Counted from the stretch's first letter, positions 19,204 through 29,411 are shown. The stretch: DNA of 64,000 nucleotides from Parabacteroides chongii (GCF_029581355.1 NZ_CP120849.1:4186501-4250500), one strand, 5' to 3'. Notes: generated from the sequence alone by a model not told the origin. A program made the numbers and translations.

Positions 19204-20288
19204 ATGGAATTTAATTATAATGGGCAATTAGCTTTAATAAATTTGCTTATATTTATATTGTTTTTGTGTAAATATAGAGATGAATATAATAGATATAGCT
19301 GTAATAATGTAGGATATTTCCCTTTAGTAATTTTTGTTCTTTCTTTTTCAGTATTGGGTTATACTGAGGCTGATACTTATCATTATGAATATCTTTATAA
19401 TGAAATGCTTTATGCAAAGATTCCAATACACGTAGAACCTTTCTATTATTGGTTAATAGATTTTTTGCCTAATAATTATTATATTTGGAGGCTTTCTGTA
19501 TGGGGAACTGCTTTGATACTGTTAATAGCAACTTTCCGTCGCTATGAGTTGAATATTCGTTCGGTTAGTTTTGTTTTTGCCTTACTTTTACTTCAACAAT
19601 TTACACTTACAAGAGGCTGTCTTGGAATATCTTTATTTTTATATTGCTCGTCTTTTTTTATTAAGCCACCTTCTGACCTTAAAATAATTTATAATATATT
19701 AGCAATCTTAGGATGTGTTTTCTCGCTCTATCTACATAAAAGTATAGTTCTTTTTGTTATTATATCAGTCTGCATGTTGTTTCCTATAAACAAGCGGATT
19801 ATTTGGATGATGCTTTTAGTATATCCTATATTACGAGGATTCGTTGTTCCTTTTGTTTTTGATATTCTAAATACAGGTTTTCTTGCAACTCGAACTACAG
19901 ATTTTTCTATGTTATATTTGGAAAAAGAAAAAAGTCTAGCAAACTTAAATGGAATAATACATTTGTTTTTTCAATATATACCTAGATTCATATTGTTCTA
20001 TTTATTAATAAAGGAGTATGTAATTAATAAAAGAAAGTACCTAAATATATTATTTATTTATTTAGGTACTCATTTGTCTTATTTTATATTGCAATGTTAT
20101 TTTTGGGACAACAAACATCTTCTTTTGTTGCAAGTAGAACACTACATATGATGTGTTTTCCGTTGACAATTGTGTTTGCCTATTATTTGTCTACAACCAA
20201 AAGAAATAAGTTGGTGAAATTTTCGATTGGTTTAATATTTTTCAACGATATATTGCAAATTTCATTGTTTATAAATAATTATTGGTGA
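19204..20288 (+). pseudogene. wzy: EpsG-like capsule polymerase (Wzy), frameshifted
   Basis: A membrane protein with about ten hydrophobic segments that reads like the EpsG branch of Wzy polymerases: VLGYTEADTYHYEYLYNEM, LTRGCLGISLFLY and LHKS are typical. The main frame stops at 20151 after an out-of-character tail (WDNKHLLLLQVEHYI). The expected C-terminus, LGQQTSSFVASRTLHMMCFP and a final helix, is present in another frame (20094-20288). The frames join at the T5 run 20100-20104, where one more T would restore a single protein of about 361 residues. If real, the capsule could not be polymerised by this enzyme in this cell. Confidence 0.75.
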
Positions 20289-20303
20289 TTTGTGTTTGAA
20301 AAT

Positions 20304-21407
20304 ATGAAAATTATTGAAATAATTCCACAATTAGCTTCTGGGGGTGCTGAAAGATTAGTAGTTGATTTGTCTAATGAATTGGCAAAATCCCATGAAGTTA
20401 TCTTATTAACCTATTACAAAGAGGATAATTTGAATTTTTATGCTCATGAGTTATCTTCTGCTGTTACCCACATTACATTAGGGAAGGAATTGGGTTTATC
20501 TTTTAAGGCCTTTATATCGGTTTCATCTGTTATTCGTAAAATGAAGCCTGATGTAGTACATCTTCATTTATCTGCTATTTACTATGCTCTTCCATCTATA
20601 TTTTTTAATCATAATGTTTTGTATTTATTGACAATACATAATGATGCAGATAAAGAAGCAGAAGGTTTTAGAGGAGGTTTTATTAGAAAGTTGTGTTTTA
20701 AAAGCGGCTTAGTGATTCCGGTGACTATATCTAAAGAATCTAATAAAAGTTTTAGAAAATTTTATGGAATAGAAGCACCAATAGTTTTTAATGGTCGAGT
20801 CATTCCTGAGAAAATTGATATTACAGAAGCTGTTTTGAATGAATTTAAAATATTTAGGCGTACGTCAAAAACACGTGTACTCATTAATTTAGCAAGATTT
20901 TCAGAGATAAAACGACAACCATTAATTGCGAAATGTGTTAAACGATTATATGAAGAAGGATATGATTTTTCATTTTTAATGATTGGAAAAACTTCTCGGA
21001 CAGATATATTGAATCAGGTAAAATTATGTGAATGTGAAATATTACATATTCTTGGAGAAAAGAAAAATCCTTTAGAATATTTAAAAATGTCAGATTCTTA
21101 CTGTTTATTCTCTTCTTTTGAAGGAATGCCTATTTCTTTAATAGAGGCTTTAGGTACAGGGGCTATTCCTGTTTGTACTCCTGTTGGAGGTATTGTTGAT
21201 GTAGTAAAAGATGGAGAAAATGGGCTTTTAGCGGAAGACTTGACAGAGGAAGCTGTTTATAATGTATTAAAACGATTTTTAAATATGTCTGATGAAGATT
21301 TCTTAAAAATGAAGCGAAAAACGTTAGAAAGTTATTATCCTTATAGTATTAAGGAGTGTACAAAACAATATCTACAACTGTTTTCTCAAGTGAATCATAA
21401 AGAATAA
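20304..21407 (+). CDS. Glycosyltransferase family 4
   Basis: A GT-B fold enzyme, about 367 residues. N-terminal MKIIEIIPQLASGGAERLV is the standard GT4 opening. The C-terminal half has LINLARFSEIKRQPLIA, FLMIGK and the donor-site motif FEGMPISLIEALGTGAIPV (ExFxxxxxE-like). The ATG at 20304 fits the family better than the GTG at 20292. It begins 15 bp after the end of the broken polymerase. A gap of 279 bp of AT-rich sequence with no recognisable feature follows. Confidence 0.88.
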   Translation: MKIIEIIPQLASGGAERLVVDLSNELAKSHEVILLTYYKEDNLNFYAHELSSAVTHITLGKELGLSFKAFISVSSVIRKMKPDVVHLHLSAIYYALPSIFFNHNVLYLLTIHNDADKEAEGFRGGFIRKLCFKSGLVIPVTISKESNKSFRKFYGIEAPIVFNGRVIPEKIDITEAVLNEFKIFRRTSKTRVLINLARFSEIKRQPLIAKCVKRLYEEGYDFSFLMIGKTSRTDILNQVKLCECEILHILGEKKNPLEYLKMSDSYCLFSSFEGMPISLIEALGTGAIPVCTPVGGIVDVVKDGENGLLAEDLTEEAVYNVLKRFLNMSDEDFLKMKRKTLESYYPYSIKECTKQYLQLFSQVNHKE

Positions 21408-21686
21408 GAAAATTCATTAATGGATAGATAATAGCTAGATACCCTGAAATGGTTGACAATTAAGTGTATTTTTTTTATCATTCTTTAGTGATATTAGATA
21501 ATTCTTTTGTTTGTTTTTATATCACAAAACAGACTAGTTTATAAAAAATATTCATTTTCATTACATAGAAGAATTTTCTCATTCATCTTCTTCTAAGATA
21601 TAATCGATATACATTAGAAAAGTGGACTTAAATTTCAAAGAAAAGGAAGTTGTATATAAATCTATTGATTTTTAAAATTAGAATAA

Positions 21687-22781
21687 ATGCTTAAAGTTTT
21701 GTTATGTGCCCCTTATGGTGGTATTCCCGGTGGAATTACTCGTTGGACTGAACATATAAAACAATATTATGATTCAGTTGAGAATAGTGAAATTGATTTG
21801 TGTATTGTTCCAATGGGACGTTCAATGTTTGTGAATACTAATGTGTCAATGTGGTTTAGGCTTCGTAGTATTTGGGTTGATTACAGACAAATTTTATATA
21901 ATTATTATAAGCAAGTGAATCGTTTTTCTCCAGAGGTATTTCATTTAACATCAAGTGGATCTCTAAGTCTGTTTAAGGATATGATAATGTTATGGTATGC
22001 ACGTAAAAAAGGGGAGAAAACAATAATTCATTTTCATTTTGGAAGAATTCCAGAATTATCGAAAAGACGAAACTGGGAATGGAAAATGTTATGTAAGGTT
22101 ATGTTGATGACAGATAAAATTGTTGTGATTGATAATATGTCTTACAAAACTCTTAAATTAGAAGGTTTTAATAATATTGTTTATCTACCAAATCCTCTTT
22201 CCCCTCGGATTTTACAAATAATGAATAAACAAGGATTAGTAAATCGCGAATCTCGTAAAATTGTATATGTAGGGCATGTGGTAAAGACAAAGGGGGTTTT
22301 TGAATTAGTAGAGGCTTGTCTTGATATCCCGGATATTCATCTAGTCTTGATTGGTCGAATTTTGGATGGATTAGATAGAGATCTTAAGCAAATAGCTTTG
22401 CGAAAAGGGTCGACTAATTGGGTTACTTTTATGGGCGAACAACCTTATGATAAGGTTGTATATGAGATGCGTACTGCAACAGTATTTGCGCTTCCTAGTT
22501 ATACCGAAGGTTTTCCGAATGTTATATTAGAAAGTATGATTTGTGAATGTCCAATTGTAGCTACTTCTGTAGGTGCTATTCCTGAGATGTTAGCTAATGA
22601 TATTGGAGTTTTAGTAGAGCCTCAAACGGTGATTCCATTAAAGAATGCATTACAGCACTTACTAGATAATCCATTGCAATCAATAAAAATGGGGAAAAAA
22701 GCAGCAGAGAGAGTTATAAATCTTTATTCTATGCATGTTATATGGAAACAATTAATAAATATATGGAATAGTGGCAAATGA
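21687..22781 (+). CDS. Glycosyltransferase family 4
   Basis: 364 residues of GT-B type. MLKVLLCAPYGGIPGGITRW opens the acceptor domain. The donor domain carries IVYVGHVVKTKGVFELVEAC, LIGR and SYTEGFPNVILESMICECPI, with the conserved E-x7-E arrangement. The sugar is not predictable. It sits alone between two AT-rich gaps (279 bp upstream, 167 bp downstream), suggesting a separate history from its neighbours. Confidence 0.88.
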   Translation: MLKVLLCAPYGGIPGGITRWTEHIKQYYDSVENSEIDLCIVPMGRSMFVNTNVSMWFRLRSIWVDYRQILYNYYKQVNRFSPEVFHLTSSGSLSLFKDMIMLWYARKKGEKTIIHFHFGRIPELSKRRNWEWKMLCKVMLMTDKIVVIDNMSYKTLKLEGFNNIVYLPNPLSPRILQIMNKQGLVNRESRKIVYVGHVVKTKGVFELVEACLDIPDIHLVLIGRILDGLDRDLKQIALRKGSTNWVTFMGEQPYDKVVYEMRTATVFALPSYTEGFPNVILESMICECPIVATSVGAIPEMLANDIGVLVEPQTVIPLKNALQHLLDNPLQSIKMGKKAAERVINLYSMHVIWKQLINIWNSGK

Positions 22782-22812
22782 GAACACTTTTGTTGATAAA
22801 TAATTAGTATTT

Positions 22813-22932
22813 ATGGAACCAGTTTCAAATGGCAATATTGGTTCAAATACTAAAAGATACAGGAGAATCAATATATATGTAGAGGTTGATTTTTTGTCTG
22901 TAATTGATGCGTTATTTAATTCTAAAATTTAA
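22813..22932 (+). CDS. Possible 39-residue small protein or gene remnant
   Basis: An open frame starting at ATG 22813, between the GT4 gene and the acetyltransferase. The predicted peptide ends RINIYVEVDFLSVIDALFNSKI-like and has no motif I recognise. In this AT-rich DNA such a frame can occur by chance, so it is either a small gene or the tail of a lost one. Confidence 0.2.
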   Translation: MEPVSNGNIGSNTKRYRRINIYVEVDFLSVIDALFNSKI

Positions 22933-22948
22933 ATAATCAAACATTTTT

Positions 22949-23560
22949 ATGAATTTGATAAGAAAAATAAAGAATAATAGATTTGTACGTGGTTTTTATT
23001 TTTTGTATAAATTTTATTTTGGATATTCCAAAAAATCTTTCGGCTTCTGTGGAGAAGATGTAATGTTGAACCCTCCTTTGTGGTTTTCCAATCCTAAAAA
23101 TGTTTTTTTATATGGCGATAATGGGTTGACAAATGCTAATATTCTAACTGCAAATGCAAAATTTATTATGAAGCCTCATTCAGGAGCAGCCGAAGGTCTA
23201 AAAGTGAGTACAGGAAATCACGCGATGATTTTAGGACGTTTTTATCGTTCGGTGAAAGAAGATGAAAAGCCTAAAGGGTTAGATAAAGATGTTCTTATTG
23301 AATCTGATGTTTGGATTGGAAGAAACGTTACAATATTATCAGGAGTTACGGTGGGACGAGGTTGTACAATAGCAGCAGGAGCTGTTGTGACGAAAGATAT
23401 ACCTCCCTATTGTCTCGCAGGTGGTGTTCCTGCCAAACCAATAAAATTTAAATGGACGATTGATGAGATTCTCCAACATGAAAAAGTTCTATACTCAGAG
23501 AAAGATCGATTTTCTCGTATAGATTTGGAGAATATATTTTTAAATACAAAATTGAAATAA
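22949..23560 (+). CDS. Left-handed beta-helix acetyltransferase
   Basis: 203 residues with hexapeptide repeats of the LbH type: [40 protein letters not shown] and [13 protein letters not shown], the standard end of serine/maltose O-acetyltransferase-like capsule enzymes. A longer N-terminal part (about 1-90) contains [15 protein letters not shown], where the catalytic His is likely. It would add an acetyl group from acetyl-CoA to a capsule sugar. 221 bp without a gene follow. Confidence 0.87.
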   Translation: MNLIRKIKNNRFVRGFYFLYKFYFGYSKKSFGFCGEDVMLNPPLWFSNPKNVFLYGDNGLTNANILTANAKFIMKPHSGAAEGLKVSTGNHAMILGRFYRSVKEDEKPKGLDKDVLIESDVWIGRNVTILSGVTVGRGCTIAAGAVVTKDIPPYCLAGGVPAKPIKFKWTIDEILQHEKVLYSEKDRFSRIDLENIFLNTKLK

Positions 23561-23781
23561 TAATATTTAATCGAGAATAGTTTGATTGAATTTGCTGTAG
23601 GGGTCTTATAGATACAAAATGGAGGAGATAGAGTATTACATAGGTAAGAATCCTATACTGAAAGAAATGAGAACTTTTTAGAATGATTCAATATAAACAT
23701 AGATAAATAAGAAAGTAATTTTCATAGAATAAGAGTATTACATGTTCCACAGAGGAAATTTAATTAATTATTGTTAGTTAT

Positions 23782-24999
23782 ATGGACAGACAAAAAATCC
23801 TTTATATCTGTCAATATTTTTATCCAGAGACGTTTCGTGGTAATGATATTGCTTTTTATTTAGCAGAAAAAGGGCATGATGTGCATGTAGTTACGGGAAT
23901 TCCCAATTATCCTGTTGGCACTTTTTTTAAAGGGTATAGTTGGTTCAGAAAAAGAAATGAAATTATAAATGGGGTGAAAGTAACTCGTCTTCCAATTATT
24001 CCTCGTGGAAACAATAAAATTATGTTGATGCTTAATTATTTTAGTTTCTTTATCATTGCTTGGATTTATATATTATTTCATTCTATAGGGCATAAGTATG
24101 ACAAGGTATTTGTACAACAATTGTCACCGGTAATGATGTCTGCTCCAGGTGTATTGTATAAACGTTTACGTGGAATTCCTTTATATACATGGGTTCTAGA
24201 TTTATGGCCGGAGAGTTTAAAAGCGGCAGGAGGTATTAATAATAAGTGGATACTGTCTTTTTTTGACTATTTTGTAAAAAGTGAATATAAGTATTCAGAT
24301 TGTATATTGATTAGTTCGCGTAGTTTTTTTGATAATATACTAAAGTATGGAAATTATCAAGATAAAATAATCTATTATCCGCAGTGGTCTGAAAGTATAG
24401 ATTCTAATGTAAAAAAACAGAATCACCAAATACCAGATTTGCCAAATGGTTTTAAATTGATGTTTGCTGGTGCGGTAGGGGATGCTCATGGGTTTGAATG
24501 TACTATGAGAGCTGCTTTGTTGACAAAAGAATATAAAGATATTAAATGGGTAATCGTAGGAGATGGCCGTCGATTGGATTGGGTACGAAACTTTGTGGAG
24601 AAACATGGTTTGGAAGAAACTGTTTTTACTCTTGGTCGTTATCCTGTTGAAACTATGCCTTTGTTTTTTAAGCAGGCTGATGTTATGTTAGTGACACTAA
24701 ATGATGACCCTTTGTTTCGCTTGTATGCTCCAGCTAAAATTTCAGCTTATATGGCTGCAGCACGACCTATAATAGCTGTGTTAAATGGTGAAGGGGCTGA
24801 TGTTATAAATGAAGCTGGTTGTGGATGGTGTTTGTCTTCAGGTGATGCTGAAGGTTTTGCAAGATTGGTAATAGAACTATCGCAGTCTGATAGAGTATTA
24901 TTAGAAAAAAAAGGTATGAAAGGACTGGAATATTATAACAAGTATTTTATAAAAGAAAAATGTCTTGAACATTTAGATCGAATAATGGAATTATCATAA
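23782..24999 (+). CDS. WbuB-like glycosyltransferase (probable L-FucNAc transferase)
   Basis: 405 residues of the GT4 WbuB type: ILYICQYFYPETFRGNDIAF, HVVTGIPNYPVG, VFVQQLSPVMMSAPG and LDLWPESLKAAGG, and a C-terminal donor domain ending in a KEKCLEHLD tail. WbuB-like enzymes of other bacteria transfer N-acetyl-L-fucosamine. The presence of the complete UDP-L-FucNAc pathway 1 kb downstream supports that donor here, by inference. It is followed directly by the initiating transferase gene, an order common in FucNAc-containing surface polysaccharides. Confidence 0.82.
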   Translation: MDRQKILYICQYFYPETFRGNDIAFYLAEKGHDVHVVTGIPNYPVGTFFKGYSWFRKRNEIINGVKVTRLPIIPRGNNKIMLMLNYFSFFIIAWIYILFHSIGHKYDKVFVQQLSPVMMSAPGVLYKRLRGIPLYTWVLDLWPESLKAAGGINNKWILSFFDYFVKSEYKYSDCILISSRSFFDNILKYGNYQDKIIYYPQWSESIDSNVKKQNHQIPDLPNGFKLMFAGAVGDAHGFECTMRAALLTKEYKDIKWVIVGDGRRLDWVRNFVEKHGLEETVFTLGRYPVETMPLFFKQADVMLVTLNDDPLFRLYAPAKISAYMAAARPIIAVLNGEGADVINEAGCGWCLSSGDAEGFARLVIELSQSDRVLLEKKGMKGLEYYNKYFIKEKCLEHLDRIMELS

Positions 25000-25024
25000 A
25001 TTTTATTCTAAATAATCTGTTTTT

Positions 25025-25996
25025 ATGTTGATTTATATTCTTCTTTTTTTTACTCTTTTACTGGCAGAATTACTCTATTTTCGTATTGCTGATAAATTTA
25101 ACATCATTGACAAACCTAACGAACGCAGTTCACACAAACGAATAGTCCTACGTGGTGGTGGTATTATCTTTCTGATTGGAGTCTGGATTTGGAGTGTCAT
25201 TTTCAGGTTTCAATATCCATGGTTTTTGGTAGGAGTGACCTTAGTGGCATTGGTTAGTTTTATAGATGATATTCGTTCTCTACCGGATAGTGTGCGCTTG
25301 ATTGTGCAGTTTGTAGCAATGTTCCTGATGTTTTATCAGTTTGGTATTCTCAACTGGCAGAGTTGGTGGATTATTCTTTTGGCTCTTATCGTTTGTGTGG
25401 GAATATCGAATGCCTACAATTTTATGGATGGTATCAATGGTATTACAGGGGGATATTCCATCGCGGTATTATTGCCTCTAATTTTTCTTAACCATAAAAT
25501 GTCGTTTATTGATGCGAATTTTCTGTGGGTAACACTACTGAGTTTGTTAGTCTTTTGTTTTTTCAACTTCCGTAAGTGGGCGAAGTGTTTCGCAGGGGAT
25601 GTAGGTTCATTGAGCATAGCTTTTATTATCGTGTTTGCACTTGGAAAATTAATCTTGCAGACTGGGGATTTTACTTATATTGTGTTCCTGGCGTTGTATG
25701 GTGTGGATTCGGTATTAACGATTTGTCATCGCATTTTGTTACATGAAAATTTGGGACAAGCACATCGTAAACATGCTTATCAGTTGATGGCGAATGAATT
25801 GAAGATTCCGCATGTAGTAGTATCTTCATTTTATATGATTGTACAATTACTTGTCTCTTTTGGAATGGTTCTATTATCAATGAATCATTGGTTGTATTTG
25901 GTAACAGTATTAGTCGTTTTATGTGGAGGGTATCTCTTTTTCATGAAACGTTACTATCATTTACATGAATCCTATTTAAGATCATTAAATAATTAA
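25025..25996 (+). CDS. Undecaprenyl-phosphate sugar-1-phosphate transferase (WecA/WbcO-like)
   Basis: An integral membrane enzyme that starts a repeat unit by linking a sugar-1-phosphate to undecaprenyl phosphate. 323 residues with about ten membrane segments. Motifs of the MraY/WecA superfamily: NERSSHKRIVLRGGG, FIDDIRSLPD, NAYNFMDGINGITGG (catalytic Asp), FAGDVGSLSIAF and the C-terminal HRKHAYQ. It sits between the WbuB-like transferase and the FucNAc genes, so its likely substrate is UDP-GlcNAc or a UDP-dideoxysugar such as FucNAc or QuiNAc. This gene is where the base composition begins to rise again. Confidence 0.9.
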   Translation: MLIYILLFFTLLLAELLYFRIADKFNIIDKPNERSSHKRIVLRGGGIIFLIGVWIWSVIFRFQYPWFLVGVTLVALVSFIDDIRSLPDSVRLIVQFVAMFLMFYQFGILNWQSWWIILLALIVCVGISNAYNFMDGINGITGGYSIAVLLPLIFLNHKMSFIDANFLWVTLLSLLVFCFFNFRKWAKCFAGDVGSLSIAFIIVFALGKLILQTGDFTYIVFLALYGVDSVLTICHRILLHENLGQAHRKHAYQLMANELKIPHVVVSSFYMIVQLLVSFGMVLLSMNHWLYLVTVLVVLCGGYLFFMKRYYHLHESYLRSLNN

Positions 25997-26009
25997 TAAA
26001 AACTATATT

Positions 26010-27083
26010 ATGAGCATTTTTGCTGGTAAAACCCTTTTAATCACCGGCGGTACCGGTTCCTTCGGTAACGCCGTCCTCCGGCGTTTCATCAACTCCGATA
26101 TCAAAGAAATCCGAATCTTTAGCCGAGATGAAAAAAAGCAGGACGATATGCGTCACGCTTTACAAAATCCTAAAGTGAAATTCTATATTGGGAATGTGCG
26201 TAATAAAACATCTGTGGATGTCGCTATGCGCGGTGTGGATTATGTGTTTAGTGCAGCAGCATTAAAGCAAGTCCCCAGTTGTGAATTCTTTCCGATGGAA
26301 GCTACGCGTACAAATGTAGAAGGTACGGAAAATGTGCTGCTTTCCGCTATTGAACATGGCGTAAAGAATGTAGTCGTTCTTTCGACCGATAAGGCCGCTT
26401 ATCCGATCAATGCGATGGGGATCTCCAAGGCTTTGATGGAAAAGGTGGCGATTGCTAAAGGACGTGAGTTGGGCGAAGGGGCGCAGACTACTATCTGCTG
26501 TACCCGCTATGGCAATGTGATGGCAAGCCGTGGGTCGGTGATCCCTCTTTGGGTGGAACAGATAGAACAAGGGAAACCGATCACTATTACCGATCCGGAA
26601 ATGACCCGCTTTATGATGACCCTGGATGATGCAGTCGATTTGGTGATCTATGCCTTTACACATGGCCATAACGGTGATCTGTTTGTTCAGAAAGCTCCGG
26701 CAGCTACTCTATCTGTTCTGGCACAAGCCTTGAAAGAGACATACGCACAGATCGATCCGAAGTATCTGGATACGGAAGTGAAGGTAATCGGTACACGTCA
26801 CGGAGAGAAACTATACGAAACACTGGTTACCCGGGAAGAGATGGCGAAGGCAATCGATATGGGCGAATATTATCGTATTCCCTGCGATACACGCGATCTC
26901 AATTATGATAAGTTCTTTACCGAAGGAAGCGAATGTCTCTCTAAGATTGAAGACTATCACAGCCATAACACCACACGTCTGGATGTGGAAGGCATGAAAA
27001 AACTATTACTCCGCTTACGTTTCATTCAGGAAGATCTTGGACTGATCGAACGGGCAAAACCAAGAGAAATCAGAAGCGAATAA
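26010..27083 (+). CDS. capE: UDP-GlcNAc 4,6-dehydratase/5-epimerase (CapE/FnlA type)
   Basis: First step of UDP-L-FucNAc synthesis: UDP-GlcNAc to UDP-2-acetamido-2,6-dideoxy-L-arabino-hexulose. 357 residues, with NAD-binding LLITGGTGSFGNAVL at the N-terminus and STDKAAYPINAMGISK in the active-site loop, where Met again replaces the usual Tyr, as known for CapE. Soluble, with no membrane part, in contrast to the dehydratase at the start of the operon. capE, capF and capG follow with gaps of 15 and 11 bp. The whole block has higher GC than the glycosyltransferases before it. Confidence 0.92.
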   Translation: MSIFAGKTLLITGGTGSFGNAVLRRFINSDIKEIRIFSRDEKKQDDMRHALQNPKVKFYIGNVRNKTSVDVAMRGVDYVFSAAALKQVPSCEFFPMEATRTNVEGTENVLLSAIEHGVKNVVVLSTDKAAYPINAMGISKALMEKVAIAKGRELGEGAQTTICCTRYGNVMASRGSVIPLWVEQIEQGKPITITDPEMTRFMMTLDDAVDLVIYAFTHGHNGDLFVQKAPAATLSVLAQALKETYAQIDPKYLDTEVKVIGTRHGEKLYETLVTREEMAKAIDMGEYYRIPCDTRDLNYDKFFTEGSECLSKIEDYHSHNTTRLDVEGMKKLLLRLRFIQEDLGLIERAKPREIRSE

Positions 27084-27098
27084 ATCAATTTTAATGTA

Positions 27099-28247
27099 AT
27101 GAACATATTAGTTACTGGTGCCAAAGGATTCGTCGGTCGGAACCTTGTTTCCCAACTCCATAATATCCAATCGGGGAAAGCCCGGAATTATCCTGTTTCG
27201 GGAACTGATCTAAAGGTCTTCGAATATGATATAGACAGCGATCCGGCTGAGCTGGATGTCTATTGTAAGAAAGCCGATTTTGTCTTTAACCTGGCAGGTG
27301 TGAACCGTCCGAAAGACCAGGCGGAATTTATGAAGGGTAACTTCGGTTTTGCATCTACTTTACTGGATACATTGAAAAAGTATAACAATACTTGCCCGGT
27401 GATGATCTCATCATCTACGCAGGCGGCATTGGATAATCCGTATGGCGAATCGAAAAGGGCAGGAGAGAACCTGTTGTTCGAGTATGCGAAAGAAACCGGG
27501 GCGAAAGTATTGGTTTATCGTTTCCCGAATGTGTTCGGAAAATGGTGCAGACCCAATTATAACAGTGCGGTGGCAACTTTCTGTAACAATATAGCCAATG
27601 ATCTGCCTATCCGGGTGAATGATCCGAGTGTGGTGATGAATTTGGTCTATGTGGATGATGTAGTAGACGAATTGATTGCTGCTTTATCTGGTAATGAACA
27701 TCACGAGGGAGACTTTTGTGTCGTTCCTGTGGTTCATACGATTACATTGGGAGGTATTGTCGATCTGCTTTATTCATTCAAAGAGATGCCGGGTAACTTA
27801 GGTGTACCCGATCTGGGTGATCCTTTTACGAAGAAGTTATATTCGACCTATCTATCTTATTTACCGAAAGAGAAATTCTGTTATCCGGTACAGATGAAAA
27901 CAGATGATCGCGGTAGTTTTACAGAGATCATCCGTACGCCGGATCGTGGTCAGTTCTCTGTGAACATTTCTAAACCGGGGGTAACTAAGGGGCAACATTG
28001 GCATCATACCAAAAATGAAAAATTTGTGGTCGTAAGCGGGCATGGCTTGATCCAGCTTCGTAAGATCGGAACAGATGAAGTAATCGATTTCGAAGTTAGT
28101 GGAGAAAAGATAGAAGTGGTCGAAATGATTCCCGGTTATACGCATAATATCATTAATCTTTCCGATACGGAAGAGTTGGTGACTTTTATGTGGGCCAATG
28201 AACCATTCGATCCAAACCGTCCGGATACTTATTTTGAGGAAGTATAA
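27099..28247 (+). CDS. capF: Bifunctional capsule enzyme CapF/FnlB (UDP-FucNAc pathway reductase)
   Basis: Second step to UDP-L-FucNAc: C-3 epimerisation by a cupin domain and NADPH reduction at C-4. 382 residues: an SDR domain with NILVTGAKGFVGRNLV and the YGESKRAGE catalytic stretch, then a C-terminal cupin (about 255-380) with GQHWHHTKNEKFVVVSG, whose histidines bind the metal. The two-domain layout is exactly that of CapF of Staphylococcus aureus. Confidence 0.93.
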   Translation: MNILVTGAKGFVGRNLVSQLHNIQSGKARNYPVSGTDLKVFEYDIDSDPAELDVYCKKADFVFNLAGVNRPKDQAEFMKGNFGFASTLLDTLKKYNNTCPVMISSSTQAALDNPYGESKRAGENLLFEYAKETGAKVLVYRFPNVFGKWCRPNYNSAVATFCNNIANDLPIRVNDPSVVMNLVYVDDVVDELIAALSGNEHHEGDFCVVPVVHTITLGGIVDLLYSFKEMPGNLGVPDLGDPFTKKLYSTYLSYLPKEKFCYPVQMKTDDRGSFTEIIRTPDRGQFSVNISKPGVTKGQHWHHTKNEKFVVVSGHGLIQLRKIGTDEVIDFEVSGEKIEVVEMIPGYTHNIINLSDTEELVTFMWANEPFDPNRPDTYFEEV

Positions 28248-28258
28248 AAGATAACACT

Positions 28259-29401
28259 ATGAGCAAACTAAAATTAATGACTATAATCGGCACCCGTCCG
28301 GAAATCATCCGGTTGGCTGCCGTTATCAAACGATGTGATCAGTACTTCGATCAAATCTTGGTCCATACCGGACAGAATTACGATTATACACTGAACCAGG
28401 TTTTTTTTGATGATTTGGGACTTCGTGCTCCTAACTATTATCTGGATGCAGTGGGTGCGGACCTGGGGGAAACAATAGGAAATATCATTGCCAAATCGTA
28501 TAAATTGATGGTGGAGGTGAAGCCTGATGCCGTTCTGGTGCTGGGAGATACAAATTCTTGCCTGTCGGTTATCGGGGCGAAGCGTTTGCATATTCCTATC
28601 TTCCATATGGAGGCGGGTAACCGTTGTTTCGATGAATGTCTTCCGGAGGAAACAAACCGTCGCATTGTGGATGTGACAGCCGATGTCAATATGTGCTACT
28701 CCGAACATGCACGCCGGTATCTAAATGCTGCCGGTACACCGAGAGAACGTACCTATGTAGTCGGTTCACCTATGGCAGAGGTATTGCATAATAACCTGGA
28801 AAAGATCAAGGCTAGCGATGTACTGGAACGTTTGGGATTGAAGAAAGGAGAATATATTTTACTGTCTGCCCATAGGGAAGAGAATATCGACACGGAAACA
28901 AACTTCTTCAATCTGATGAATGCGGTAAATGCGATGGCCGAGAAGTATGATATGCCGATCCTGTACTCTTGTCACCCTCGTTCAAAGAAATATATCGAAC
29001 AACGTGGTTTCCGGTTCGATCCGCGTGTGATACAACATGAACCGTTGGGATTCCATGATTACAATCATCTTCAGATGAATGCTTTCGCTGTGGTATCCGA
29101 TTCGGGTACGCTGCCTGAAGAAAGCAGTTTCTTCTTGTCTGTCGGTAATCCTATTCCTGCGGTATGTATCCGTACGAGTACGGAGCGTCCGGAAGCATTG
29201 GATAAGGGGAATTTCATCTTAGCAGGCATTACGACAGAACAGGTATTACAAGCTGTGGATGTAGCTGTTGAAATGAATAAAGACGGTGCTTTAGGAATCC
29301 CTGTTCCTAACTATGTGGATGAGAATGTATCGGTGAAGGTTGTTAAACTAATACAAAGCTATACCGGAGTCGTAAATAAGATGGTGTGGAGAAAATATTA
29401 A
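28259..29401 (+). CDS. capG: UDP-L-FucNAc synthase, UDP-GlcNAc 2-epimerase family (CapG/FnlC)
   Basis: Last step to UDP-L-FucNAc: C-2 epimerisation. 380 residues with TIIGTRPEIIRLAAV at the N-terminus, GDTNSCL, HMEAGNRCFDECLPEETNRR and SDSGTLPEESSF, the standard UDP-GlcNAc 2-epimerase signatures. The FDECLPEE variant is typical of FnlC/CapG as opposed to the ManNAc-forming WecB. It completes the capE-capF-capG set. Confidence 0.92.
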   Translation: MSKLKLMTIIGTRPEIIRLAAVIKRCDQYFDQILVHTGQNYDYTLNQVFFDDLGLRAPNYYLDAVGADLGETIGNIIAKSYKLMVEVKPDAVLVLGDTNSCLSVIGAKRLHIPIFHMEAGNRCFDECLPEETNRRIVDVTADVNMCYSEHARRYLNAAGTPRERTYVVGSPMAEVLHNNLEKIKASDVLERLGLKKGEYILLSAHREENIDTETNFFNLMNAVNAMAEKYDMPILYSCHPRSKKYIEQRGFRFDPRVIQHEPLGFHDYNHLQMNAFAVVSDSGTLPEESSFFLSVGNPIPAVCIRTSTERPEALDKGNFILAGITTEQVLQAVDVAVEMNKDGALGIPVPNYVDENVSVKVVKLIQSYTGVVNKMVWRKY

Positions 29402-29411
29402 AATCACAGTT

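Noticed and set aside
13542..21407. General sequencing error as an explanation of all frameshifts in the CPS region
   Set aside because: Not excluded for single sites, but more than 40 long genes in the rest of the window are intact, including AT-rich ones with many A/T runs; the defects cluster in the capsule cassette.
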